Below the pieces are notes generated by a model that made no database searches, was not told where the DNA came from, and saw nothing but the letters and a program-made list of their open reading frames with translations. A DNA stretch of 64,000 nt from Isoetes taiwanensis (taxonomy: Eukaryota; Streptophyta; Lycopodiopsida; Isoetales; Isoetaceae). Positions 1-11,081 of the stretch are shown here, one piece after another (the stretch's first letter is position 1; each line of letters opens with the position of its first letter). Position numbers and translations under genes: made by a program. The stretch is taken from the NCBI GenBank assembly GCA_021234155.1, contig JAJEKV010000002.1, positions 9,202,409-9,266,408 of the forward strand, given 5' to 3'.

Positions 1-354
1 CCGATACGTAAGAATTGCACGCTGATTTTTTACGATTTTTGGGGTGGGATGAATAAGCAGACGCTAATTAGATCGCATACGCTGTAACACTCACAGACGC
101 TAGCATAAGAATTCGCGCGTACGAAAAAAAAAATTAAAAAATATTTTTTATGTCACAGACGCTGCTTTTCACTGTTTCCCCACGAAGCTTTCGCGGTACG
201 CGAAAACTTTTTCCGGCCTAATGAGGTTTAAATATCGCAATACATATTTTATTAAAAAATACGTATTTTTTACTTTATACGCCGAATTTGAATTTTGTAA
301 TGAGACACCTATCCCGGCCCTCGGCGCCACTTATCGTATGTATGGTAGAGGGTT
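1..354. other. AT-rich repeat DNA with repeated CAGACGCT
   Basis: No gene is visible. The octamer CAGACGCT recurs at about 58-65, 94-101 and 156-163. A very similar ACAGACGCT occurs near the other end of the window (63361-63369), so this may be part of a dispersed repeat family. Short open frames here have no recognisable protein. Confidence 0.4.
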
Positions 355-1521
355 ACAACCAGCTACAAGTACTGGGGTGGAATTTCCGCCCTCAATGTAT
401 TGGGATGATCCATTCACGGGTGACCGTAGGGTTGGAAGGCGCTATAATGCACAAAACAATAGTCACAGGCCGAAGTTGTGTTGATCAAAGCCAATTAGTC
501 ACTACATTTGTTCCCGCACCGTGGAGCCACCATATGGAGCTTCCAGGTGTAACCAAAGGGTGTCTTTGGCGACTTGGAACGACTCTTAGAGCATGTGTCC
601 AAGGCATTTTTGACGCTGGCACTCAGTCAGTTCCTCGCCCATCGTGATCTTGTTGCAGGAGATGTGATTCATGCCTCTACAAAGATGCTACTCTCACGAT
701 AGACATTACTGTTTTATTTCCCAAAAGGTGGCCAAAGATGGGCGACACTGCCCCGTGACTTGGCTTATTAGCCAGGGCGAAGGAGCTCCGCAATCTACCT
801 CGTGGCTTGTTGAAGGATAAGAGAGCTCTACATAGCGCTATTGGAACGTAGACGACATAGGTGCTGGCCCGTAGGCACAATGCACGGCCGGCCGGATAGA
901 AATCGGAGGGGTACTGGACTCTTGTTTCGGGAAGCTCGGGACCATCATGCTCGAACAGGCAGTGGTATCTTCACAAACAAAGACATAAACCCCACCGTTC
1001 GCCAGGCCCAATAAAATTTCACTGTTCTGCCCATGAAGAAGCGCAGACTATCGGCCCAATCAACAAGGCCCACCATCTTCGCTTGAGACGGGTCGGTAGG
1101 TTGGAGAGCCGCCTGCATTTGTGGATTAATAATGTTGCTCTATCAGTTGTTGAGGATGAAAGCCATGCCGGCCCAAATTTTATAGTCGATTCGGGTTTCG
1201 CATATTCTCTTGGTGCGACTTGGTCTGCCGACGAAGCACTTCAAGACATCATTACTGATCCCTTTGGCTCCTACCGTGAGGTTTTGATCTCGCGACTACT
1301 CTCGCCTTCGCTTATCCTCAGGTGCTGGAATTCATGGGTATATGTATATTTGTATTGAAATGCCAGCCAGGCTTGTTGTCGCTGGGACGGCTTTCCTCCG
1401 GGAGAGAGAGGTTAGTTTAACTGGTAGCAAACGGCTTGTCGCGAATTGTAATTTGGGTCCCATAGGCCGATTGGCCTCCGCGGACGATAAAAGAACCTTC
1501 CTTCCTTCCTTCCTTCCTTTG
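355..1521 (+). mobile_element. 3' end of a LINE (family L2 of this window, copy A), decayed
   Basis: Broken translations match the C-terminal half of the minus-strand LINE at 57.7-61.2 kb. Around 363-470 the reading resembles its segment KYLGVEF...RWKAL...QNNSH. At 1150-1190 there is VVEDESHA, matching VIEDESHT of that LINE. At 1455-1492 the DNA reads like GGTCCCATAGGCCGATTGG and then GGACGATAAAA, the shared 3' terminus. The tail (1495-1519) is a run of CTTC/TTCC repeats instead of poly(A). The element is a non-LTR retrotransposon whose 3' end is copied first during insertion, and only this 5'-truncated end is present. Stops and frameshifts are frequent, so it is dead. The homology is seen directly by comparing the copies. 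The LINE assignment rests on the better-preserved copy. Confidence 0.75.
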
Positions 1522-3180
1522 TGGATTTGCTCCCACAGGTCGGTTGAGATATATCATATACCAACAACATTAAAATACTGTAAAGTTTCAAGTTACTTAG
1601 CGAATATTCTGCACTCAAAGAACAAGTTGTTTCACAAATTTGGGAAGCATCTACATTTCAATGTCAACTGCCTACAGCAGAGTGGAAAAATTTGATGTCT
1701 CAGATTATGAAGCCCCTTCTTCAAAGACTCCAAGGTTGCCAACATCATTAACAATCTTCTCAGAACAGTAAAAAGCAAATATGCAGAGGTTGAAACTCCA
1801 GCATTGCTTTTGGTTGACAATGAAGAATGAGCAAGCATAAGTCTCCGATAGATGCCAATGAAAGTTAATTCCTGGCTCACCGCTTACATTTCTAACGATC
1901 CACCCTAGGACCGTGCTTTGTTCTCATCACCATGGATGGAAATCAGCGGTTGCACCCGAGCAGGACAAGCTTCTGCAACAGGTAAGAAGAATGGCTTTGC
2001 AACCCCAGAAAAATACGATACTTCTTAGCCTCTGATAATTAACGGGGCTTTTGTTAAAGAATTATGATTCCCTTTTGCACGGTTTTAGGCATTCTATGCC
2101 AACTATAACAGATCTGCAATTTCAATCATCCTCTTAGCCTCTTCAAAATCGAACTCTTATTTCAATCTGGGATCAACGAATTCCATCATTGCCCTCACCA
2201 GCTTTCCAAAGAGCCCTGGTACATGCAGCTTTAGTTTGCTCTATAGAGATGGCCTAATGCAGCTTGGGCCTAATGCAGCTTGGGCATGAATAGCAATGAT
2301 TCTTTCTCTGAGGAATTTGCTTTATATTACTATTATTCTAGCTTCCACCCTACACTGCTTTGTATTACCTACACAAAGAAGAAAATTAAAGATAAAAATA
2401 TTGCAAATCCACCGAAAAAGTAGACCGTTATGCCACAGAGTTGGTTAGTATTTTTTTGTCATCTGTGATAAAGGAGGTCATTTTAGTCTGTAATAAAGTG
2501 GGCTAATACATCAGATATATAATCTGAAATAGAGCATTCTGGTGCTTGTTAATAACAGGTTCCAAACTATTTCCTAAAAAAAAGGGCATACAGGAACGGG
2601 TGGCAAAGACTTAAAATGACTGAAATTGAGAGTTGAAATTGCATATCCCAATAGTCTGGTTTGTGGCTACAACATCAAACAGAAATAAATGATAACATAC
2701 CCAAATAGCCTAGGTCGTGGCTGCAACAGCTAGCTGAAAGAAGTGACATAACATAGAAACATAAATTTAAAGCCTTTGGTACTGTCTAAAATGGTCTAAA
2801 GCAATTCTCTAAATGTGTCTAACTAGCTTTAAATGTGTCTAAATCCATATTTCTTTTAAAGTACTGGTTGCACATAAAGCTGGCTAGTGGCCACAATATA
2901 AAAGCACCTTTTAGTTCTATTCATTTTGTGCAAGACGATCTAGTATTGGGGCACATAAAAGGTACCTTTTAACTATGTTATTCCTATTCGAAATAACATG
3001 TATTTCTTGCTTGTGATCTGTCTAAAATGTATTTAGTTCTTTAGTATGTGCTATTGTCTAACTAGCTTCAATTCAAGATTGGTTAGTACAAGATGCTAGA
3101 TTGTTACAATTGTTGTTCTCTATTTGTATTCTTTTCTAGGAAATTGTAATTCATTTCTTTCTCTTCTATTTTGTAGAATA
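1522..3180. other. No recognisable gene; AT-rich spacer
   Basis: I see only short open frames without family features. A 17-bp tandem duplication (GCCTAATGCAGCTTGGG) lies at about 2252-2286, and a pair of AAATGTGTCTAA repeats at about 2811-2842. The right edge carries a plausible 3' splice site (TTTTGTAG at 3168-3175) just before the transposase-like frame at 3194, so part of this stretch may be the 5' flank or an intron of that element. Confidence 0.4.
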
Positions 3181-3193
3181 ACAAGCAAAAAAT

Positions 3194-3670
3194 ATGTTTG
3201 GTAGGACAAAGGTGGTAGGCCATAAATCTTGGATATGCAAGTATTACAAGGCCAACAAAATAGGTGGTCCAGATAGGGTGAGGGCACACTTGATACACGA
3301 GGAGGGCAAAGACATGGTCTTTTGTATGAGCGTTAATGATGAAAAAAGAGCACAGCTGAAAGAAAAGTCTATTGAACTGGATGCAACTAAGGTGAGGAAA
3401 AACATCAAAGTCTATAATCCATCTCGTGGCATAGTCTACATCAAGGCAAGCAAACCCATATGAGTTCTCATCTCATGTTATAGACATGAATCATGGTAAT
3501 TTGCATTCATACTTCAAGAGATCGGCAACAAGTATGCCTCCTCCTGCTACGACAAAAGAAATGAGGCAACAAGATATTGTAACAATCCTTGATAAAACCA
3601 GAAAGAAGGAAGTAGATGCAGCTATGTACAGAGCATTGTATATTAACCATACTCCCTCCGCATTGTTGTT
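3194..3670 (+). pseudogene. hAT-type transposase N-terminal fragment (BED finger)
   Basis: The first frame (3194-3463) has the layout of a plant BED-type zinc finger: SWICKYY (the usual second Cys is Tyr here), then GGPDRVRAHL and VFCM. This DNA-binding finger normally opens hAT and DUF659 transposases. A second frame from 3486 continues with EMRQQDIVTILDK and KEVDAAMYRALYINHTPS. That resembles the start of the hAT/DUF659 catalytic region, where the family typically reads like VDxxIAxxLY. After about 3670 the sequence no longer looks like hAT and instead reads as the minus-strand gypsy relic next door, so the rest of the transposase is lost. The missing finger Cys, the stop between the two frames and the truncation all mark it as dead. 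The hAT call is from motif reading only. Confidence 0.6.
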
Positions 3671-4740
3671 GCCAATTTGCTTGTATTTAGTGGCTAGCTT
3701 AAGCTTTTCCACTGCTTTTAGCGACATGAATTTATGAGAACTTCCAATATCAATGATGGCGGTGACTTGCTAATCTCCTACCAAAGCTATGACCAAAATG
3801 ACACTAGATTGCCCATCTACTTTACTTGTGTCTATAGCTACATAAAAGGTCATTCAATCGTCCTCATCCTATTCGCCTTCCTCTACTCTAGTAACATGGT
3901 CTCGTAATTATCATTTTGCTCCCCTTCTTCAATGCCATTCCCAGAATAAAACAATTTGGACATTGGTTGTTTCTCAACCTTTTACAATTGTGTGTCAAAC
4001 ATCCCATTATCATGCACATAAAGCAAAGCTTTTTTCCTTTGCTATTTTTTCTTTGCTCTGGGCACCATCTTATCAAGAAATTCCCCAAGTTCGGGGTTTG
4101 AGACGAAACTAATCTGTCTATGTTAAGCATTAACTTTCAATGATCGATGACTTGTCTCTTGAAATTTGTTTAATCTCTGATGAAGCTTCTTTTCGGTCCT
4201 CATTCAGTCTGAAATAAAGCTTTCTTAAGGTACGAATTGCTCTTTGAAGTTTGACATCCACTTCTTTGGGGTAATAAAAAATTACAAGCAATGAAGGTGA
4301 TGTCGATCCCTTCATGTGTTCTATTCATCCATCTCTTAGAGGATTTCATGGTGATGTTGATGCTTTCAAGTTTTTGACATATAGCTCCACATTGTATGGC
4401 TCTTTGATACTTACTGGTTCATTTGAAAGATTAGATTAATCTGTATCGCATCAGATACGAGGGGACTAACTTTGAAGTCATTTTCGATAAAAGTCGTCCG
4501 TAAGTATTCATGCAAATCATAATCCCTAGTAGTTGTTAAATCCTTGAGAAGGTATTTTTTCATACGCCTTCACTTGAAGCGCTTATTTCTTGTTTTTGTC
4601 TTCCGACCTTTATTATTTCTGCGGATGCTTTGGTTTTGCTTACATATACCTCTTGAAGCTCTCTTCAACAATCTTGTTCAGCTTTCACTTGGATACCTAA
4701 TGCTACTTTTTATATTTGTTGTTACTTCATCTGCTTAAAT
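3660..4740 (-). pseudogene. Ty3/gypsy gag-protease relic
   Basis: On the minus strand, about 4315-4130 encodes a lysine/glutamate-rich gag-like segment. It is followed by a zinc-knuckle remnant, CFMCMIMGCLTHNC (about 4025-3984). The spacing is CX2CX4(H)X4C with the His replaced by Cys. A retropepsin-like segment follows near 3770-3700: AIIDIGSSHKFM, where intact elements have (V/I)DTGA/S. The next residues (SLKAVEKLKLATKY) fit the segment after the protease active site. In an intact Ty3/gypsy element gag packages the RNA and the protease cuts Gag-Pol. Pol is absent because the frame runs into the hAT fragment at about 3660-3670. The 4320-4740 part is a probable gag N-terminal region, seen only weakly. 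Confidence 0.6.
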
Positions 4741-4820
4741 GTTTGACCTTTCTTCTTCTAGTAGTTATATATTATCTCATCTTCCATTCCTACCATTCTT
4801 CTTATTAATTAAATTTATAT
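4728..4820. repeat. Repeat B, copy 1
   Basis: About 90 bp beginning GCTTAAATGTTTGACC and containing CTTCTTCTAGTAGTTATATA. It is nearly identical to 6316-6405, giving two direct copies about 1.59 kb apart. Origin unknown; possibly part of the gypsy relic to the left or a flank duplicated with it. Confidence 0.7.
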
Positions 4821-4930
4821 ATATTTAGTGCTAGTGTTGTTTGCTTGTTTCTACTGACCAGCCGAGATTATGGCATGCTCACGGCAAGCTCGATTCATCG
4901 CTACCGTGCGGTGTGAATATTAATGTTATT

Positions 4931-5062
4931 GTTTTCAAGGCCTTGTTTGGTGATCTTGCCACAGATGAGTGACACAATTTCATCATACCAACCATATAAT
5001 CAAAGGTTATGCCCAATGCCAAGTTCAAATACGAACTTAAATATCTCAGCCTACATGCTATT
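4931..5062. repeat. Repeat A, copy 1 (truncated)
   Basis: Matches the longer copies at 6047-6315 and 13265-13513 from TTTCAAGGC onward through AATGCCAAGTTCAAAT and ATATCTCAGCCTA. It then diverges, so only about half the unit is present. Confidence 0.7.
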
Positions 5063-5383
5063 GATGTCGTTCTTAATGAAAATTTTAGAAAATTGGATTT
5101 TTTTTTTTTTTTGTAGCAAGACCTTATGCGGGGGTCTACTGCATTAATATGATACTCTGTATAGCTACATATGTTGTACACCATGAAGTATTTAGAAAAC
5201 ATATTTACTTTCGGTATCATACACCCATACGCATGTGTTAGGTACCGCGGGTATGACACCCATGTATCATACATATATTTTTTAAGATACATGAACAGAT
5301 TTATAGACGATTCTCAAGTAGATGTCTGATACCATTAGTAGTACACATATATATCATACATATGTTTGTCGTGATACAAGCCC
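5063..5383. other. No gene seen
   Basis: AT-rich DNA with a poly(T) run at about 5099-5113 and several ATACATAT/CATGTATC words. No coding or structural feature is supported. Confidence 0.35.
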
Positions 5384-5611
5384 TCAACCAAATTTTACAT
5401 CCTTCTTTGGCAACTGAATAAATGCACCTACTACTTCACCAATGTTATCTGCATCCCAGCATATGATTGGAAATTCAATAGATGGCATCACAAATTTTGT
5501 GACCTCTGTTGCTACATTCAATGGATCAACATCCTTGCCATGAAGGGTGGCTCTCTTTACCCCAAATGGCATGTACAATTGCCCTCGTTGGCGCTCCCCA
5601 AATGGCTCCAT
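5384..5611 (-). pseudogene. Fragment resembling the DUF8039-type domain of CACTA-like genes
   Basis: A 75-residue minus-strand frame reads RGQLYMPFG, then TLHGKDVDPL, a spacer, and NIGEVVGAFIQLPKKDV. The order (Gly-rich strand, HG(K/Q)PL-like turn, valine-rich strand, then an (A/G)xAxGxFIxWP-like helix end) is reminiscent of the domain often found beside CACTA/En-Spm transposases in plants. It is a lone fragment with no transposase beside it. The assignment is tentative; it could be another plant repeat-borne domain. Confidence 0.3.
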
Positions 5612-6046
5612 TGGGATAGCATTTAGTGGGCAGATTTGACCTTCTTATGAATGTTGCCAAAGAAAAGCATGACCCTACCAATGGCGGTGATTCAATTCAG
5701 CAACAAATTTCGTAATTTTTTTTTTTACAAGCCAACATTCATGCGCCACTTCATAAACAAATTTGATGTGTTTAAGTTTGTCAATTTGAGAAGTTAATGA
5801 TGCCCCTCTTTGTGTAAAATAAGTAAATCCTGCTAGCTTAAGTTGCAGTTTTTTTTTTTTTTTTTAAGTTTATTTTTTTTCTCTGATATTAATGGTGCCA
5901 AATTTCGACAAAATATATGTGAAAAAATGCCAAATTACTCCACATTATCGTATAAAACGCCTTAAAAAATGTCTTAAGAATAATTTCGTCCCTAGTTAGA
6001 GTCATGAAATTTCTCATTTTAATGAAATTGTGCTTAATGTTGTGTT
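5612..6046. other. No gene seen; poly(T)-rich
   Basis: Contains T runs at about 5717-5726 and 5850-5866. They could mark poly(A) tails of minus-strand insertions, but no element body is recognisable. Confidence 0.3.
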
Positions 6047-6405
6047 TTCAAGGCGTTGTTCCAATGCAATCTTTCCCCTTATATATGATGCCATCAATTT
6101 CATGCACATGCCAACAATCTAATCAAAGGTCATGTGCAATGCCAAGTTCAAATTGAAACTTAAATATCTCAGCCTAATCTTAAATGTTCAAAGGCATTCG
6201 TCAAGGGCTTTGAAATGGCATAAATGTCATGTCAAATGGATATGGAGCAAAACGGAAATAAAAATCGTTTTAAATTCCACAAGAATAGGTCTATTTGAAC
6301 ATAATTCTTGATTCATCAGCTTAAATGTTTGACCTTTCTTCTTCTAGTAGTTATATATAATCTCATCTTCCATTCTTGCCATTCTTCTTATTAATTAAAT
6401 TTTAT
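6047..6405. repeat. Repeat A copy 2 fused to repeat B copy 2
   Basis: Positions 6047-6315 carry repeat A. Its best match is 13265-13513, and the shared part ends with ATAATTCTTGATTCAT. Repeat B (6316-6405) follows immediately. At 13.5 kb repeat A is followed by unrelated DNA, so the A end at about 6314 is a real element or breakpoint boundary. Confidence 0.75.
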
Positions 6406-6734
6406 TAAGAAATTTTATCTAGGCGCCCAAGGCCAATCACAACATTTCTCTTACCAAACATTCATGCTACATTTGGAATCGATGTCAATTCTAGATATGT
6501 GAAAGTCAAAGCAATGCCAATGTTTGAATATGTAGCATAATAACAGGGGGTTACTTTTTGTTTTTTATACGTTTTTTCACATGGTTTTTCTATGATTTCG
6601 AACGTTGTATTCATTGGGGTGTAAATGATTATTTCCTAGAGTGCACCACCCTTTATGGGCGTTAATTTTATCGTTGAAATCAATCCGAGGGTTTGTTGTC
6701 TTTCTGCATGTTTCAGTACGAACCTTTGCGCGTA
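6406..6734. other. No gene seen
   Basis: AT-rich sequence without a recognisable product; short frames on both strands overlap the following CATGTG array. Confidence 0.3.
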
Positions 6735-6872
6735 TTGCATGTGCATGTGCACGCAGCATGTGCACGCGGTACGTGTGCATGTGCATGTGCATGTGCATGT
6801 GCAATATTATTATAATGCATGTGCATGCATATTAAAATGCGGCATGCATGGCTGTGCATGCATGTGCATGTG
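6735..6872. repeat. CATGTG/CATGCATG simple-repeat array
   Basis: A run of GCATGT hexamers (clearest at 6776-6802) flanked by several CATGCATG words up to about 6866. Every short open frame here (His-Met and Cys-Met repeats) is a by-product of the repeat and should not be annotated as protein. CATGCATG is also the core of plant RY elements, but the array looks like microsatellite expansion. Confidence 0.8.
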
Positions 6873-7587
6873 TGATGTGTAATTTGCCCTCTAAGACTTT
6901 TATTCCCTGAAAGTGGATGTTTGCTGATGGAAGGTTATCAATGAGATGGATTTTTTTGCTCACATTTACACAAGGTATTTGTTTTTTAATGTTTCTTGAT
7001 TAATATAATGGTATTTTTACAAGATATTGGTTTCGATTCTACAATGCAATCTTTTGCAAAACCCGCCTTTGTTTTTCCTTTGTCGCTTTAAGATTTGTTG
7101 CAGATTCTAAAAGAGTTTAGAGTTTTAGGCCCCCCGCTTTTGGCTTCCAACTGCTTTGATATTTCCTGGCCTTCTTGGATTATTCATATAAACCGACGCT
7201 TTGGCTTCAATCAACAAATGGATTCTTGTGCACACAACGGCGGATTATTCCATGCCGCTTTAGTTAGATGGATGACCAAACAAGGCCATATGGAGCATCC
7301 AAAATCCTTATGGATTGGATAAACAATGGTTTCATTGTGAAGAGAAATAGTCAGAAATATTAACCGATGGAATGCTAATGAGGCAAGTTCTTGCTTCAAA
7401 ACCTCTATCCTCGATCTCTCGCTTCACCGGGACCGTTACGGGGAAACCTACTCCACATCACCAACCGCCCGATTCTCTTCACTTGTTAAACCAAAGCTGA
7501 GCAACCTGCGGAGAAAAGTGTCACTAAGTTCTTTATGAACCTCACCCAATTGTTACTCTGCAGTAACGTTGATGTTGTTGTTTTTCA
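6873..7587. other. No recognised gene
   Basis: Short frames on both strands around 7095-7400 have no family features. Nothing else is supported. Confidence 0.3.
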
Positions 7588-7751
7588 TGCAATGGTTTGT
7601 GAATAAAACATTATTATTGCATATATATCAACGCCTAAAGCTTTTATTTGATTCAATTTTATTTTGTTACTAAAGGTTTGTGAATAAAAACATTATTGTA
7701 GAGCATATCGATTAATCAAAAAGCTTTTTATTGATTCAATTTTATTTCACT
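7588..7751. repeat. Tandem duplication, two units of about 80-90 bp
   Basis: GGTTTGTGAATAAAA(A)CATTATT opens both units, and both close with AAGCTTTT(T)ATTTGATTCAATTTTATT-like sequence. The units have diverged by small indels. Confidence 0.75.
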
Positions 7752-8316
7752 AAGTAAAATTCTATTTTCTAAATTAATATCAATCTAACCAATTTCTTTC
7801 CTTTAATGCTCATGCGGACTATAGAATCTCTCCCGATCCATCAATTCCACATGACATTTCTTCGATGCCCCAAGTCACCATGATGTTGATCCAACATTCT
7901 TATTACTAGAGAATCCAATAAATGAAGATCATTGATGTGTTGTTATTATGGTTGGTTGGTTGGTTGGGTTTACGTCATGCAAAGTAAATAAGGCTAACCT
8001 CCGCAGACCGTTTGATAGGCAAATCATCCAAGATGTATAATAAATTATCTTAAGCCGCCATCTATTTTGGTGCTTCAAAATTGCTATAATACTCTTGTTT
8101 GTCTTCAATGGCTTAATAAATTTTTAAATAATATGCTTTAAAGTTTATATAATTAAGTTACATTATGCTATAATATTATAGTTACTGGGCTTCATATTGG
8201 TTTTTTTTTGTTATAATGCTGATATTAGATATTCATGTTTTGCATGTTTACATGTTTTTACATATGTTTGGTTTTTTAGGGGTCTCTAAGGGCCTGTGGC
8301 CTTTTATTTATGGGTT
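7752..8316. other. No gene seen
   Basis: AT-rich DNA with a GGTTGGTTGGTTGGG run near 7952-7966. No coding feature is supported. Confidence 0.3.
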
Positions 8317-8752
8317 TGTTCACAACTACCATTAACATTAATTATCATTACCATTGGATCCAACACATTTAAGTTAAAACCCCCTTAAACCCCCTTTTGT
8401 TTGGGTGCATATATTCACACCTGGTTTGACATAGAGGCGGAGCCCCATAATTATATATTTTACGCATTAAAATCAACACCATATAGTATTTTTGCTTCAA
8501 AATCTTATAGTATTTTGGTAAAATCTCATATACAATGTAGCAAATTTTGTACTTGCATACCCCAAAAACCAGGAATTTTACTGCACGGTGTAGATTAAGG
8601 AATAAAGGTGAATATGCCTATCCAACGGCTCTAGAGTTTGGAGTCACCCCCGTGTGAATATGCACCCAAACCAAAGGGGCTTAAGGGGGTTTTAATTTAA
8701 ATGTGTTGGATCCAATGGTTGTGATAATTAATGTTAATGGTAGTTGTGTGTT
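8317..8752. mobile_element. MITE with 97-100-bp terminal inverted repeats
   Basis: The left arm (8321-8420) begins CACAACTACCATTAACATTA. The right arm (8652-8748) is its reverse complement, with about 90% identity by eye and small indels. Both arms contain a TTGGATCCAACACATTTAA core and a C-rich block. The arms enclose about 230 bp of AT-rich DNA. The four bases TGTT directly flank both ends (8317-8320 and 8749-8752), a possible short target duplication. No protein is encoded, so this is a non-autonomous DNA transposon. The superfamily is not clear from the ends. Confidence 0.8.
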
Positions 8753-9409
8753 GGTTGTTATATTAAAAAAAGATTTCGAACCTCTACATGTGGTAGAACA
8801 TCCAGAAACAAACATACATTTATTTATACGAATATCTCAATGAAATTAGCTCAAGAGAAATAGCAAACGTGTGGTTATGACGCATAAGGACATGGGTGTG
8901 TTTATATGGGCTCAATGTAATCCGCACCTCTCCATTTGGTTCTTGAACTAATGCAGTAATAATTGGGGCTCCATTTAACCTCTCAATATGCTTCTGAAAC
9001 CATTTTATAGTTCTTAGAACCATTTTTTATCTCGAAGATGATCAAAGTAGTGGTTCTTTGAATATTCCATTACGGCCTATTACATTATTTGACAATAAGA
9101 ATAGGTGCCCAACATTTCAGCGCATTGCATAAAACCTTGCTAGGGTTAATTTTTTATGCAACCTTATAAGCACATAATAAATGCCGGTATCAATTTTCAT
9201 AGGATAATATTGCAAATCCTCCATGACGCTGCGAACATTTCTCGTATTCATGAACATATGGGATTTGAACCCACTCTATTGCGTTGTGTTTATATGCCCA
9301 TACGATACATGAAAGTTGTTTCAATCACCATGGGATTCCCACTTGTTACTGTGACATTTTTGCAATTTTTTTTATTTCTATTTGGTTATTTTTAATTTTT
9401 TATTTTCTT
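8753..9409. other. No recognised gene; one tRNA T-arm-like word
   Basis: The minus strand at about 9258-9272 reads TGGGTTCAAATCCC, a good match to a pol III B box/T arm. No partner A box or acceptor stem is visible, so it is not called a tRNA. The minus-strand frame at 8820-9023 has no recognisable family. Confidence 0.3.
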
Positions 9410-9735
9410 GGCCACCATCCGATAGTAGTCAATGGTTTTGAGCCTGAGTAGGGGTTTTCCATAACCAATAGCTTGATCATTAGGCCAACAGTCGCGATGG
9501 TTTTTGCATTTTTACGTTTTCTTTTTCCACCATCCGATGGTAGCCAGTGGGTTTTGAGCCTGGGTGCGGTTTACCCATAACCAATGGCCTAACCACTAGG
9601 GCACCAGCGCGATGGATTTCATTTCCTTTTTCTTTTTCTGTTAAGCACCCGATGTTAGTCTATGGTTTTTGATCCTGGCTGGGGGGCACTCATAACCAAT
9701 GAATTTACCATTAAACCATCACCGCGATGGATGAA
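9410..9735 (-). repeat. Three tandem tRNA-like (SINE-head-like) units
   Basis: Units start near 9410, 9528 and 9640. Each carries, on the plus strand, a CCATCCGATRGTAG-like start, GGTTTTGAGCCTG, CATAACCAAT and a CGCGATGG end. Read on the minus strand the middle unit shows CCTAGTGGTTAGG (A-box-like) about 30 nt before AGGCTCAAAACCC (B-box-like). That is the order of a tRNA-derived pol III promoter. T-rich spacers separate the units. They could be tandem SINE heads or decayed tRNA duplicates. No complete cloverleaf was found. Confidence 0.45.
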
Positions 9736-10029
9736 TTTTATTTTTTTCATTTTGATAAAACATGGACGAGGGAAATCTCATGGTAATTAAACAACAGGTC
9801 ATGTATCATATGGGCAGATAATAGTACCTGTTAAAGGCGGAGGGGATGTACCTCATTTGAAGTCCAATTGTTTGACTTTATTCTTGCATAACCTGTAATG
9901 AAAATTGAAGAAAACGTGCTTGTGATTACTGTGAAAGATAGAGAGGATGCACCTTATCGAAGTCCAGTTCTTTATCATTTTCTTGCATGATCAATATAGA
10001 AAAAAGATTGAAAAAAATGTACCTCATCA

Positions 10030-11073
10030 GCACAATAACTCTTTGTAGACGATATTTTTTGTGCACCTCGTAGTGTTCTCTGGTGAGAGTAATATGAGTG
10101 CATCTTCTCTCGTTCGCATGCGAGTAAGCACAGTGTATAACTGGCCATATGCGAATACCTCATTACGTAGGTCGATGACAACGCGATCCAACGTCAATCC
10201 TTGACAACTATTGAAAGTGGTCGCATAGGATTAGTCGAAGGGGTAACTGACCTCTGTGAATGGTCCAAGGCAGGTTCTCCGGTTGATAAAAGAAGTCGGT
10301 TCTAGAGATCGGGTACATACATGCATCTTCTTGACTCACCTCATCTACTACTCTTACCATTACAAACTTTGCGTACATTGATACGATCATAACTCTCGCA
10401 TTTTTCACCAAATCCTTTTCCATGTCTAGCCATTTCATAATGTGGCATATAGCATCTACTTTAAGCTTTAGTTCGTGGTCAGGTATTCTAGAATGTGTGA
10501 AGTTATTAAGAAAATCTGATGTTGCATAGGGGTGGTCATGTATAACTTCATCTTGTTCAGTGATATGATCATGACTATAATACGATAATTAGGAACTCTA
10601 TTAAGAACGCGATCATTAAAACTATCAACTCTCTTATTGATAGTCGACAAAAGGTTACGTTTCTTGCATGAAGCTGAATCTCGAAGTATGTTGGATGGAT
10701 AAAGGAATTCAACGCTATCTTCTACACTAGTAGTTATATTGAAGATATCCCGTGAGACAGTGGACTCCTCCCAGTTCTCTCCGATGTGATCGACAAAACG
10801 CATTAGTTCTGGATCACGAGCATTGCGTACTGGTTGTTCCAATCTGAATAAACGAAAACTTTGGCATAGTGGCGAGGATTTTATGGATGTGCTATATGTT
10901 GCATTTCTTCCTCCTCCCTTGACAACGGGCGCGACTTGTCTAAAATCTCCAGCACCGATAAAGTATTTGCCTCCAAAGGGAAGACTATTCCTACATAGTC
11001 TTTGCAATAGATGATGGGCGCTGAAGCTGCGTATCTTTTGTTGGTCATTAATCGTTATGCTCATCATCTGCAT
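10030..11073 (-). pseudogene. Helitron helicase core and C-terminus, decayed
   Basis: The frame 11073-10468 carries FGGKYFIGAGDFRQVAPVV, the Pif1/Helitron helicase motif III region (GGDFRQxLPV-like). It continues with FRLFRLEQPVRNARDPEL, the motif IV region where family members read LTxNMR. The next frame (10438-10208) gives LVKNARVMI and QPENLPWTIHRGQLPLRL. Then 10210-10060 reads CQGLTLDRVVIDLRNEVFA and GQLYTVLTRMRTREDALIL, the SQGxTL and YVALSR motifs. The Walker A part is not recognisable, and stops and shifts break the chain. The product would have been a 5'-3' DNA helicase acting in nuclear rolling-circle transposition. Confidence 0.85.
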
Positions 11074-11081
11074 AACCTTAT

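Noticed and set aside
6577-6882. His/Met- and Cys-rich small proteins
   Set aside because: They are translations of the CATGTG microsatellite.
9150-9400. Possible tRNA gene at the TGGGTTCAAATCCC word
   Set aside because: No A box at proper distance and no acceptor stem could be paired.
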